Shown piece by piece: positions 39,001 to 46,394 of a stretch of 64,000 bases of DNA. Position 1 is the stretch's first letter, and every line of letters starts with the position of its first letter. The stretch spans positions 1-64,000 of the forward strand of contig CAVTFT010000007.1 of NCBI GenBank assembly GCA_963734085.1. Direction: 5' to 3'. Below the pieces are notes generated by a model. The model saw only the letters and a list, made by a program, of their open reading frames with translations, did no database searches and had not been told where the DNA came from. The position numbers and the translations under genes are program-made. The DNA is from CAIWHR01 sp963734085 (GTDB lineage: Bacteria; Pseudomonadota; Gammaproteobacteria; Burkholderiales; Casimicrobiaceae).

Positions 39001-39117
39001 TCGCAGATGCTGACGCTCTACATCACGCCGGTGATCTACCTGTATTTCGAGCGGCTGCGCACCTGGCGGGCGACGCGCGGCGCGCACACAGTGGCGGCAC
39101 AATCACCGGCGGATTGA
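36016..39117 (+). CDS. RND multidrug efflux permease, MdtB/MuxB-like
   Basis: Inner-membrane proton antiporter of 1,033 aa, full length, GTG 36016 overlapping the adaptor stop. Twelve TM helices with two large periplasmic loops. TM4 carries the intact proton-relay pair (GFVVDDAIVMLENI), and the N-terminus (IAQLFVRRPVMTVLVM) is typical HAE1. Loop residues such as ALPNVDFPTIQVQASLPGAN resemble MdtB/MdtC and MuxB. Only one permease is present, unlike the double MdtBC type. Substrates cannot be inferred. Confidence 0.94.
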   Translation: MNIAQLFVRRPVMTVLVMTGIMIFGIVGYRLLPVNALPNVDFPTIQVQASLPGANPETMSSAVATPLEKQFSTIAGVDSMTSVSTSGQITITLQFSLDRNIDAAAQDVQSAIAAAARQLPSSLPNPPTLRKVNPADFAILLLALTSETQPLSVVDDYGENLLAQRLSTISGVAQVQVYGSQQYAVRVQLDPNRLAARGIALTDVETAIGNANVNLPTGTLYGQQKATSVQATGQLMSAQAYAPLIVAYRNGAPVRLAELGRVFDSVQNDKVAAWYNGTRGVVLAVQRQPGTNTIEIVDAINRILPTFDAQLPPSIKLSTLYDRSQSIRASVRDVQLTLLLALCLVVAVIFVFLRSVSATIIPSLALPLSLVGTFAVMYLFGYSLDNLSLMALTLCVGFVVDDAIVMLENITRHMEMGASRMEATLVGAKEIGFTIVSMTLSLAAVFIPVLFMGGILGRLLKEFAVTIVVAVLISGFVSLTLTPLLCSRMLKLERGEQHGHLYALSERAFDAVLAAYRASLAWALRHRRITLGAFGTIFVGTCLFFYAMPKGFLPSDDVGQIFIITEAAQDISFDAMSNLQRQVAEIVREDPHVQGVMSFVGVGGPSQSLNSGRLFVTLKPRGERPSADAIVQELRPRLMRVPGIKAYVQNIPAIRIGLLTKSAYQYTLQDTDTTELYHWAPLVEEKLRALPGLIDVTSDLQITQPQVTVEIDRNKAYALGVSAQAVENTLYDAYGSRQVSTIYAPTNQYWVVMELEPRYQADPSALAMLYVRSNTGALVPLNALATLKPTIGPLAITHLGQLPSVTISFDLKPGVSLSQALAEIRRTTADMRMPATIIGTFQGAAQAFQASLQGMGVLLVLAIFVIYLVLGILYESFIHPLTILSGLPTAGFGALVTLWLFGIDLNMYAFVGIIMLVGIVKKNAIMMIDFAIEGARKEHKAPADAIFQACITRFRPIMMTTMAALMGSLPIALGLGAGGEARRPLGLAVVGGLVVSQMLTLYITPVIYLYFERLRTWRATRGAHTVAAQSPAD

Positions 39118-39165
39118 GGCGGCATCCGATTGCGGAGCTGTCCGTAGCGGCGCGAGCCTGAGAGC

Positions 39166-39238
39166 GGGGGAACGCGCGAGCGGCGAGCAGTGGCCCCGCG
39201 CGCGGGCGCGTGGGGATGCGAGCCATCGCGAGTCCGCG
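39166..39238 (+). repeat. GC-rich dispersed intergenic repeat, copy A
   Basis: About 73 bp in the 229-bp gap between the RND permease and ntrC stops. It matches the reverse complement of 50470-50544 with about 90% identity by eye, including a 24-bp exact stretch at its left end (starting 39167). The core alternates short purine- and pyrimidine-balanced GC blocks with several small inverted repeats. No coding potential. Confidence 0.65.
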
Positions 39239-39346
39239 CCAAGAGGCCGACGGTTGGCGATTCGCATGCTGCGGCTGAGCGGAGGCCGACGTCGCTGCGG
39301 CCGACGTCTGGCGCTGGCAAGAATTCGGCGGTGCGGAGGCCGGCGA

Positions 39347-40771
39347 TCAGGCGCTCTCGCGACCGCCCTTCTTCAACTCCGCCTCGAGCCCCAGTTCCTG
39401 GATCTTGCGCGTCAGCGTGTTGCGACCCCAGCCGAGCCATTGCGCGGCTTCCATCCGATGGCCGCCGGTATGGGCAAGCGCGCGCAGGATCAGCGTTTTT
39501 TCAAACTCGCGCTCGAGGCGATCGCCGACGGCGCGCTCGCCGCGCGTTAACGCCTGCGCAAGCTCGCGATCGAGCGCCTGCCGCCAGCCCGTCTCGCCAG
39601 CGCCTACGGCAGCGGCCGGCGTTTCGCGAACCTCGGGCGGAAGGTCCGCGACATCGACGCGCTGGCCCGGCGCCATCACCGTAAGCCAGTGGCAGATGTT
39701 CTCGAGCTGGCGCACGTTGCCCGGGAACGGAAATGCCGCGAGCGCCCGCTGTGCGTCCTCGGTCAGAAGCTTGGGCTCGACTGCGAGCTCGCGCGCGCTC
39801 TTCTGGAGAAAATGCCGCGCGAGCGGCGCGATGTCCTCGGCGCGCTCGCGCAGCGGCGGCAGGCGCAACCGCACGACGTTCAGCCGGTGCATCAGGTCTT
39901 CGCGGAACAGTCCCTGCCGCACACGCTCCTCGAGATTCTGGTGCGTCGCGGCGATCACGCGGACGTTGGATTTGAGCGGCGCGTGCCCGCCGACGCGGTA
40001 ATACTCGCCGTCGGACAGAACGCGCAACAGTCGCACCTGCAGGTCCGGCGGCATGTCGCCGATCTCGTCCAAGAACAGCGTCCCGCCTTCGGCCTGCTCG
40101 AAGCGACCGCGGCGCGAGCTCTGCGCGCCGGTAAACGCGCCGCGCTCGTGACCGAAGAGCTCGGACTCGAGCAGGTCTTTCGGAATGGCTGCCGTGTTGA
40201 TCGCAATGAACGGGCCGGCCGCGCGCGGGCTGTGCCGATGCAGCGCGCGGGCGACCAACTCCTTGCCGGTTCCCGACTCGCCGGTGATCATGACGGTCGC
40301 GTTCGACTGCGAAAGGCGGCCGATTGCGCGGAACACTTCCTGCATCGCCGGCGCCTGCCCGAGCATCTCGGGCGCTTCGGTCGCCGCCGCGACGGCGTCG
40401 ACCGGCGAAGGCGTCTCGGTGCTCGCGCGGCGAATGAGCGCGAGCGCATGATCGACATCGAAGGGCTTCGGCAGGTACTCGAAAGCGCCACCCTGGAACG
40501 ACGCGACCGCGCTGTCGAGATCGGAGTACGCGGTCATGATGATCACCGGAATCTGCGGATAGCGCTCCTTCACCTTGTTCAGCAGCACAAGACCGGATTC
40601 GCCCGGCATCCGGATGTCGGAGACCAGGACCTGCGGCTCGCTCACCGCGAGCGCCTGCAGCACCTCGTAGGCCGTCGCGAACGACTTGAACGGAATGCCC
40701 TCGCGCGCCAGCGCCTTCTCGAGCACCCAGCGGATCGAGCGGTCGTCGTCGACGATCCATACGGGCTTCAT
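39347..40771 (-). CDS. ntrC: Nitrogen regulation response regulator NtrC
   Basis: Sigma-54-dependent activator of nitrogen-assimilation genes such as glnA. 474 aa from ATG 40771, the start that gives KPVWIVDDDRSIRWVLEKA. Receiver domain with phospho-acceptor Asp52 (VSDIRMPG). AAA+ domain with Walker A GESGTGKE and the sigma-54-contacting GAFTGA in GHERGAFTGAQ. C-terminal Fis-type helix-turn-helix (RMEAAQWLGWGRNTLTRKIQ). Follows ntrB with a 55-bp gap on the same strand. Matching operator sites lie upstream of glnA. Confidence 0.96.
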   Translation of the reverse strand: MKPVWIVDDDRSIRWVLEKALAREGIPFKSFATAYEVLQALAVSEPQVLVSDIRMPGESGLVLLNKVKERYPQIPVIIMTAYSDLDSAVASFQGGAFEYLPKPFDVDHALALIRRASTETPSPVDAVAAATEAPEMLGQAPAMQEVFRAIGRLSQSNATVMITGESGTGKELVARALHRHSPRAAGPFIAINTAAIPKDLLESELFGHERGAFTGAQSSRRGRFEQAEGGTLFLDEIGDMPPDLQVRLLRVLSDGEYYRVGGHAPLKSNVRVIAATHQNLEERVRQGLFREDLMHRLNVVRLRLPPLRERAEDIAPLARHFLQKSARELAVEPKLLTEDAQRALAAFPFPGNVRQLENICHWLTVMAPGQRVDVADLPPEVRETPAAAVGAGETGWRQALDRELAQALTRGERAVGDRLEREFEKTLILRALAHTGGHRMEAAQWLGWGRNTLTRKIQELGLEAELKKGGRESA

Positions 40772-40826
40772 CGCCGTCGTCCGTGGTGGTTCATACGCGA
40801 ATGCGTGCATCCATGGTCCTTTCAAT

Positions 40827-41927
40827 CTACGCAACTGCGCGGCCGAACTCCAGCGGCAGCAGAATCGTGAACGACGTGCGACCGGGAACGCTGTCGCACT
40901 CGATCGTCCCGCTGTGCTGGGCGATGAACGTCTGCGCGAGCGTCAGGCCGAGCCCGGTTCCGCCTTCCCTGCCGGAGACCAGCGGATAGAAGATCCGGTC
41001 GCGGATCGCGTCGGGAACGCCCGGCCCGTTATCGACCACCGACAGCGCCAGTGCCAGCCGATGCCGTTTCTTCGCGAGCGTCACATAGCGCGCGACCCTC
41101 GTTACGAGCTCGATCTGCGGATCGGTCGTCGTGCCCGCGAGCGCCTGCGCGGCGTTGCGCACGATATTGAGCACCGCCTGGGTCAGCTGCTCGGGATCGG
41201 CCTCGAACTCCGGCAGGCTCGTGTCGAAATCCGCAGCGATCCGCACCCGCGGAAATTCCGCCTGGACTACGCCCTTCACGCGCACCAGGATCTCGTGGAT
41301 GTTGGTCCGCCGGTAGCTCGGCAGTCGATGCGGCGCGAGCAACCGGTTGACGAGCGACTGCAGCCGGTCGGCCTCGCCGATGATCACCTGCGTGTACTCG
41401 ATCAGCGGCGGACGATCGAGCTCGCGCTCGAGCAGTTGCGCAGCGCCGCGGATGCCGCCCAACGGGTTCTTGATCTCGTGGGCAAGGCTCCTTATCAGCT
41501 CGCGATTCGCCTGCTGCTGCTCGAGCAGGCGCTCTTCGCGGGCGATCTTCAACTGCTGGTCGATGTGGCGAAACTCGAGCAGCAGCACCGCGTCGCCCAC
41601 GTCGACCGGCGAAACCGTGCACGTCAGATGGAGCTTCGGCTTGCCGTTGACGCCGAGCTCGATCTCCTGTTCGGTATACGTCGCGCCGCCGGCGACCGCC
41701 TTGTCGATCGCGCCGATGAGGCTCGCGGCATCGGCAAAGATCGCGGCGGCGTTGTGGCCGACCAAATGCTTGCGCGAGAGCTCAAACAGGTTCTCGGCCG
41801 CGGGATTCGCGTAAACAACCGACCGCGTACGGTCGAGGAGGAGCACCGCCGTCGCGAGCATCTCCAGACCCGGATGCGTGCTCCTGGTCTCGTCGCGCGC
41901 GAAGGAATGCAGGAACCGTGGTTTCAC
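40827..41927 (-). CDS. glnL: Nitrogen regulation sensor histidine kinase NtrB
   Basis: Cytoplasmic PII-controlled kinase/phosphatase of NtrC. 366 aa from ATG 41927. PAS domain (LDRTRSVVYANPAAENLFEL), H-box with phospho-His in SLAHEIKNPLGGIRGAAQLL, N-box VLNIVRNAAQALAG, G1 VVDNGPGVP and G2 GREGGTGLGLTLAQ. No TM segments, as expected for NtrB. Upstream of ntrC; glnA lies further upstream on the same strand with one small gene between. Confidence 0.95.
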   Translation of the reverse strand: MKPRFLHSFARDETRSTHPGLEMLATAVLLLDRTRSVVYANPAAENLFELSRKHLVGHNAAAIFADAASLIGAIDKAVAGGATYTEQEIELGVNGKPKLHLTCTVSPVDVGDAVLLLEFRHIDQQLKIAREERLLEQQQANRELIRSLAHEIKNPLGGIRGAAQLLERELDRPPLIEYTQVIIGEADRLQSLVNRLLAPHRLPSYRRTNIHEILVRVKGVVQAEFPRVRIAADFDTSLPEFEADPEQLTQAVLNIVRNAAQALAGTTTDPQIELVTRVARYVTLAKKRHRLALALSVVDNGPGVPDAIRDRIFYPLVSGREGGTGLGLTLAQTFIAQHSGTIECDSVPGRTSFTILLPLEFGRAVA

Positions 41928-42034
41928 GTTCGGAAGGGGCTAGAGACCGCGGGCGGGACGGCGCGTGAAGGGCAACGCCGTTACGTTAGCAATATCCGCG
42001 CCCGGAACGACAGGTGCGCCGCGCGCGGCCGCGG

Positions 42035-42583
42035 TCACTTGCCCGCGGCAAGCTCCTTCTTCAGCGCCTCGATGTTCTTCTCGTGCACATTGATCCCCTC
42101 GCGCAGCTTCGCGATCCGCGCCCGGTATCGTTCGACGTCGGCGCGCTCGTCCGGCAGCACTGCCGGTGCGCCATCGGCGTACGCGGTCCGCGATTCGGTA
42201 AGCAGCTTTTCCTCGGTCGCGAGTTCTTCGGAGAGCACCTTTCTGCGCATGTCGTCGCGGCCCTTCTGCGTGGCAGCGTCGACCTTCGGAAATCCAGCGG
42301 GCGACGGCGGCGCGGCAGCGCTGCGGCGCGCGCCGCTGTCCGGCGGGCTCGCGTACGGCGCACCCTCGACGTTGAAGTACGCCTTGTTGCCGGACGCGGT
42401 GTAGCACTTGTACGTCTCGCCGGCGACGACGACGGGCTTGTTCACGCAGCCCGACTCCTTCGCTTTTTCCGCGACCGTCGCCGCGAATGCGGGAAACGTG
42501 CACGAGAGCGCGCACCACATCGTCGCAGCAGCGCACCATCCGACAGCGCGACGGCGCCCGAGCCATTCCGGAACGAGCATCAT
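42035..42583 (-). CDS. Secreted hypothetical protein with C-terminal coiled coil (182 aa)
   Basis: Begins with two consecutive ATG codons (42583, 42580). Signal peptide about residues 10-36 (CAAATMWCALSCTFPAFAAT). A DUF4124-like segment (YKCYTASGNKAYFNVEGAPY) follows, with Cys residues before it (SGCVNKP). The last ~80 residues are charged heptad-like helices (LRRK to LKKELAAGK), likely a coiled coil. Small genes of this kind are regularly found between glnA and ntrB in Betaproteobacteria. Periplasmic; function unknown. Confidence 0.8.
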   Translation of the reverse strand: MMLVPEWLGRRRAVGWCAAATMWCALSCTFPAFAATVAEKAKESGCVNKPVVVAGETYKCYTASGNKAYFNVEGAPYASPPDSGARRSAAAPPSPAGFPKVDAATQKGRDDMRRKVLSEELATEEKLLTESRTAYADGAPAVLPDERADVERYRARIAKLREGINVHEKNIEALKKELAAGK

Positions 42584-42671
42584 GCCGCGAGTGTATTGGA
42601 AATCGTGAGCCGCAAGCAAAAGGGGCGGGCCCGTGGCGCCGCCCCTCGTCCACCGGCACGGCGAAACCGCG

Positions 42672-44084
42672 CTACAAGCTGTAATACATGTCGTACTCGA
42701 CCGGATGCGTCGTCATCCGGAAGCGCGTGACCTCCTCCATCTTGAGCGCGATATAGGCATCGATCATGTCGTCGGTGAACACGCCACCCTTGGTGAGATA
42801 CGCGCGGTCGCGGACGAGATGGTCGAGCGCCTCGTCGAGCGATGCGCAGGGATGCGGAACCTTGGCGGCCTCCTCGGGCTCGAGATCGTAGAGGTTCTTG
42901 TCCATCGGGTCGCCCGGGTGGATCTTGTTCTGCACGCCGTCGAGACCCGCCATCAGCATCGCCGCGAAGCCGAGATACGGGTTGCACGTCGGATCGGGGA
43001 AGCGCACCTCGATGCGCCGAGCCTTCGGGTTCGAGACGTACGGCACGCGGATCGCCGCGGAGCGATTGCGCGCCGAGTACGCGAGATTGATCGGCGCCTC
43101 GAACCCCGGCACGAGCCGCTTGTACGAGTTGGTGCCGGGATTGGTGATCGCGTTCAGCGACTTCGCGTGCTTGATCACGCCGCCGATGTAATAGAGCGCG
43201 AATTCGGACAGGCCCGAGTAGCCGTCGCCGGAAAACAGGTTCTTGCCGTCCTTCCACACCGACTGGTGCACGTGCATGCCCGAGCCGTTGTCGCCGACGA
43301 TCGGCTTCGGCATGAACGTCGCCGTCTTGCCGTAGCCGTGCGCGGTGTTGTGCACCGCATATTTCAACCGCTGCAGCCAGTCGGCGCGCTGGACGAGCGG
43401 CGCGAACTTCGTGCCGATCTCGTTCTGCCCGGCGGCCGCCACTTCATGGTGATGCACTTCCACTTCGACGCCCATCTCCTCGAGCGCGAGGCAGATCGCC
43501 GAGCGGATGTCCTGCAGCGAATCGACCGGCGGCACGGGGAAGTAGCCGCCCTTGACCGCGGGGCGGTGCCCCATGTTGCCGCCTTCGAACTTTTCGGCAG
43601 ACGACCAGGGGGCCTCGCTCGAAAAGACCTTGCAATAGCTGCCCGACATGTCGACCGACCACTCGACCGCGTCGAAGATGAAGAACTCGGGCTCCGGTCC
43701 GAAATATGAAACGTCGCCCAGCCCCGTCGACTTGAGATACGCCTCCGCGCGCTTGGCGAGCGAGCGCGGATCGCGTTCGTAGCCCTTGCCGTCCATCGGC
43801 TCGATCACGTCGCACGTGATGTTGAGCGTCACCTCGTCCATGAACGGATCGATGTACACGCTCGACGGGTCCGGCATCAGCAGCATGTCCGAGGCCTGGA
43901 TGCCTTTCCATCCGGCGATCGACGAGCCATCGAACGCGTGGCCGCTTTCGAACTTGTCCATGCCGAAGACCTTGGACGGCACCGAAACGTGCTGCTCCTT
44001 GCCGCGGGTATCGGTGAAGCGGAAGTCGACGAACTTGACCTCCTTCTCCTTGATCATCTTGAGCACGTCGGCGGCGGTCGTCAT
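42672..44084 (-). CDS. glnA: Glutamine synthetase, type I
   Basis: Makes glutamine from glutamate, ammonia and ATP. 470 aa from ATG 44084, preceded by AGGAG. Full length for GSI-beta. Recognisable motifs: FDGSSIAGWKGIQASDMLLM near the N-terminus, metal and substrate site MGHRPAVKGGYFPVPPVDSL, ATP region GYGKTATFMPKPI, and the adenylylation Tyr in KNLYDLEPEE. The upstream region has a candidate sigma-54 promoter and NtrC sites, matching ntrB-ntrC downstream. Confidence 0.97.
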   Translation of the reverse strand: MTTAADVLKMIKEKEVKFVDFRFTDTRGKEQHVSVPSKVFGMDKFESGHAFDGSSIAGWKGIQASDMLLMPDPSSVYIDPFMDEVTLNITCDVIEPMDGKGYERDPRSLAKRAEAYLKSTGLGDVSYFGPEPEFFIFDAVEWSVDMSGSYCKVFSSEAPWSSAEKFEGGNMGHRPAVKGGYFPVPPVDSLQDIRSAICLALEEMGVEVEVHHHEVAAAGQNEIGTKFAPLVQRADWLQRLKYAVHNTAHGYGKTATFMPKPIVGDNGSGMHVHQSVWKDGKNLFSGDGYSGLSEFALYYIGGVIKHAKSLNAITNPGTNSYKRLVPGFEAPINLAYSARNRSAAIRVPYVSNPKARRIEVRFPDPTCNPYLGFAAMLMAGLDGVQNKIHPGDPMDKNLYDLEPEEAAKVPHPCASLDEALDHLVRDRAYLTKGGVFTDDMIDAYIALKMEEVTRFRMTTHPVEYDMYYSL

Positions 44085-44170
44085 CTGAATCTCCTGATCG
44101 AAGCGGGAAGGGACTGGATTGAAGCGGGGAAGAACGAGGATGCGTTGCAATAAAGCGCGCAAAGCCAATA

Positions 44171-44185
44171 GCGATAACTATGCCA
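44171..44185 (-). promoter_or_regulatory. Candidate sigma-54 (-24/-12) promoter of glnA
   Basis: On the minus strand the sequence TGGCATAGTTATCGC gives GG and GC with exactly 10 bp between them, close to the consensus TGGCAC-N5-TTGC with one change in the -12 box. It lies 87-101 bp upstream of the glnA ATG, leaving a leader of about 75 nt. NtrC-like sites follow about 75-120 bp further upstream. Confidence 0.6.
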
Positions 44186-44258
44186 TAGTCCGGAGGGTTG
44201 GAAACGCCCGTGCTGCGAGGGAAATTGGCCTCCGGATGTCGCTTAGCTCGGCAATTTC

Positions 44259-44273
44259 GCACCATTATGATGC
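44259..44273 (-). promoter_or_regulatory. NtrC binding site 1 upstream of glnA
   Basis: GCACC-ATTAT-GATGC on the plus strand matches the NtrC dyad GCACC-N5-GGTGC at 9 of 10 positions. Its centre is ~107 bp upstream of the transcription start predicted from the sigma-54 box, the usual enhancer distance. Confidence 0.6.
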
Positions 44274-44289
44274 ATACCTTGATGGTTGA

Positions 44290-44304
44290 GCAATAAAATG
44301 GTGC
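44290..44304 (-). promoter_or_regulatory. NtrC binding site 2 upstream of glnA (weaker)
   Basis: GCAAT-AAAAT-GGTGC matches the NtrC dyad at 8 of 10 positions. Its centre is 31 bp, about three helical turns, from site 1, so two dimers would lie on the same DNA face. Confidence 0.45.
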
Positions 44305-44460
44305 GCTGATCGCGACATCCTCGACAATGTCTTGATGCACTGCGTCATTCAACGGGCAGCGTCGTGAATTCTTGGGTCGGCGATCGGACCTCAGACAATG
44401 GTTTTTATGCAACCATTTGATTTTAGGCATTAACTTTAATAACCAGCTGCGCGCCCGACC

Positions 44461-44475
44461 GCACCGGTGTGGTGC
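44461..44475 (-). promoter_or_regulatory. Perfect NtrC dyad, distal
   Basis: GCACC-GGTGT-GGTGC is a perfect 10/10 match to the NtrC dyad. It is about 380 bp upstream of the glnA ATG and 60 bp beyond the 3' end of the DUF3426 gene, so it can serve only glnA (as distal enhancer) or mark a promoter not recognised here. Confidence 0.55.
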
Positions 44476-44534
44476 ATCTACCGATCCTTAAGGGTTTTCG
44501 GCATTTGCCTCGTCGGCGCCCCGAATGCGGAGGC

Positions 44535-45371
44535 TCACGGGTAGAACATGTAGAGCCGGTAGCCCGCCTGCACCGTCGCACTGGCATCGATGAAGAGCTT
44601 GATTGCGACCTCGCCATTTGGCGCGATTCCGCTGCCGACATCCGCGGTCCCGCCCGCATAGTCGGCGGGCGCGAGTGCCCGCCGCACGACGACATCGTCC
44701 TTGGCATCGGTCAGCGTGAGCTCGAGATACGGATACGCGAGCGCCCACGCGGCATGGCTGCGCACACTCGCCGTCAGGATCAGCAGTCCCCTGTGGGCGG
44801 GGTCCGCCTGCAGATCCGACGATTCGATCGACAGGTAATTCATTGCGACGTCGCGCAGCGGCCGGATCGCGCAGCCGGCGGCGTCGCACAGTCGCGCCAG
44901 GGCCGGCTTGGCCGCCGGCCAGTAAGCGGCGACCGCGTCGCGGTAATGAAGCACCGTTTGCGCGATGAGGAGCAGCAGCAGCAGCGGGATTGCCGTGGCG
45001 TACAGCGCGCCCCACGACCGGCGTTTCCTCTTGGGGTCCGCCCAAGCGAATCGTTCCTCGTAGGCGATTTCGGTAACGGCGTCGTCGGAAGCGTCGGCCG
45101 CGCGCGGCGGGTGGACTTCCTCCATCGGCGGTTCGAGGGCCTGCGCGTTGCGGAGCGTGACGGTCGGAGGTCCGAGCGCCGCTTCGTCATCACCCGCGTC
45201 GCGTTCGTCGCTTGTGAGTCGTGGCGCAAGTGAAACTATCGCGGCGTTCCCGTCGAACACCGCCTTGCAGTGCCCGCAACGCACTTGTCCCCCCCGCATC
45301 GCAAGCTGCTGCGGGGTCACGCGGAACACGGTCTTGCAGCCGGGGCAGCGGGTATATTTTTCTTCGGGCAT
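44535..45371 (-). CDS. Zinc-ribbon and DUF3426 domain protein
   Basis: Inner-membrane protein of 278 aa. The N-terminal zinc ribbon has two CxxC pairs (TRCPGCKTVF and RCGHCKAVF). An acidic linker follows, then one TM helix about residues 122-140 (ATAIPLLLLLLIAQTVL), then a periplasmic DUF3426 domain (LLILTASVRSHAAWALAYP). This gene regularly follows prmA in Betaproteobacteria. It lies 57 bp downstream of prmA in the accB-accC-prmA unit. Function unknown. Confidence 0.88.
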   Translation of the reverse strand: MPEEKYTRCPGCKTVFRVTPQQLAMRGGQVRCGHCKAVFDGNAAIVSLAPRLTSDERDAGDDEAALGPPTVTLRNAQALEPPMEEVHPPRAADASDDAVTEIAYEERFAWADPKRKRRSWGALYATAIPLLLLLLIAQTVLHYRDAVAAYWPAAKPALARLCDAAGCAIRPLRDVAMNYLSIESSDLQADPAHRGLLILTASVRSHAAWALAYPYLELTLTDAKDDVVVRRALAPADYAGGTADVGSGIAPNGEVAIKLFIDASATVQAGYRLYMFYP

Positions 45372-45428
45372 CGCGGGCGCCGTTCTTTAGCGTCGGCCGG
45401 ACTCGAATGTGGGCTGATCGAGCGCGGT

Positions 45429-46346
45429 TCAGGCGCTGCGCGGGATCGCGCGACGGCTCCCCGCCAAGGCGACCCAGCCGTCGTCGCCAGTGTTCCAGAC
45501 GCCAATGATAAACCACGGCGCATAGGCGGCGGCGACACTCGCTGCCTGGTCGGCGAGTATTCCAGACAGCACGATGCGGCCGCCCGCGCGCACGCGAGCG
45601 GCGAGCGCCGGCGCAAGGAGCACGAGCGGGTTGGCGAGGATGTTGGCCACGACGACGTCGAACGTTTCACCGCTGCCGGCCGTCGGCTCGTCGGCGCTGC
45701 GGAAGGTTACGACGACGTCGTTCGCCGCAGCATTGGCCGTGCCGGCGACGACCGCCTGCGGGTCGACGTCGATCGCCACGACGCGGCCAGCGCCAAGCTT
45801 CGCCGCCGCGATCGCGAGAATCCCCGAGCCGCAGCCGTAGTCGAGCGCCGTGTCGCCGACGCGGAGCTCGCGCGCGAGCCATTCCAGGCAAAGCCGCGTG
45901 GTCGGATGCGCGCCGGTGCCGAAGGCGAGCCCGGGATCGAGCGTGATGTTGATCGCACTCGCATCAACCGGTTCGCACCACGACGGCACGATCCACAACC
46001 GATCGGCGATTCGCAGCGGCGCGAACTGGGCCTGCGTCAGTCGTACCCAATCCGCGTCGGCAACCGCGCAGAGCTCAAAGGCCGGAATCGGCAATCCGAG
46101 CCAACTACCGGCGAGGGCCAGCGCCGCCTCGGCGTCGACGCCCGATCCGAAAAGCGCGGTCAGCCGGCAAACCGGCCAGCGTTCTCCCGCAGGCCCGCCC
46201 GGTTCACCGAAGAGCGCGACCTCGTCCGCGCTCCCGGCTCGGGAATCGGCGACGTCAATCGACTGCGCGCCCGCTTCGAGCAGCGCGTCGCCCCATGCAT
46301 CGGCAGCGCCGGCGTCGGTCTCGAAGCGAAGCGAGAGATACGCCAC
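45429..46346 (-). CDS. prmA: Ribosomal protein L11 methyltransferase
   Basis: Trimethylates ribosomal protein L11 using SAM. 305 aa from ATG 46346, normal length. N-terminal substrate-recognition domain (LSLRFETDAGAADAWGDALLE), linker with PGLAFGTGAHPTTRLCLEWL, and SAM-binding ALDYGCGSGILAIAAAKLG followed by VVANILANPLVLLAP. 48 bp downstream of accC on the same strand. Confidence 0.95.
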   Translation of the reverse strand: MAYLSLRFETDAGAADAWGDALLEAGAQSIDVADSRAGSADEVALFGEPGGPAGERWPVCRLTALFGSGVDAEAALALAGSWLGLPIPAFELCAVADADWVRLTQAQFAPLRIADRLWIVPSWCEPVDASAINITLDPGLAFGTGAHPTTRLCLEWLARELRVGDTALDYGCGSGILAIAAAKLGAGRVVAIDVDPQAVVAGTANAAANDVVVTFRSADEPTAGSGETFDVVVANILANPLVLLAPALAARVRAGGRIVLSGILADQAASVAAAYAPWFIIGVWNTGDDGWVALAGSRRAIPRSA

Positions 46347-46394
46347 GAAGTGTGCCGCCGCCCCGCAGGACGCAGTTGAAATCGACCGCCGGCG

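Noticed and set aside
35830..39102. A 1,090-codon open frame on the minus strand opposite the RND permease
   Set aside because: It is antisense to a clear full-length permease, consists of Arg/His/Asp-rich residues typical of a high-GC shadow frame, and has no recognisable domain.
42035..42583. PII protein gene (glnB/glnK) between glnA and ntrB
   Set aside because: The encoded protein has a signal peptide and coiled coil and no PII T-loop sequence.
44221..44270. A second sigma-54-like box on the minus strand (GG and GC around 44255-44265)
   Set aside because: The spacing between GG and GC is 9 bp, not 10, and it overlaps the NtrC dyad.
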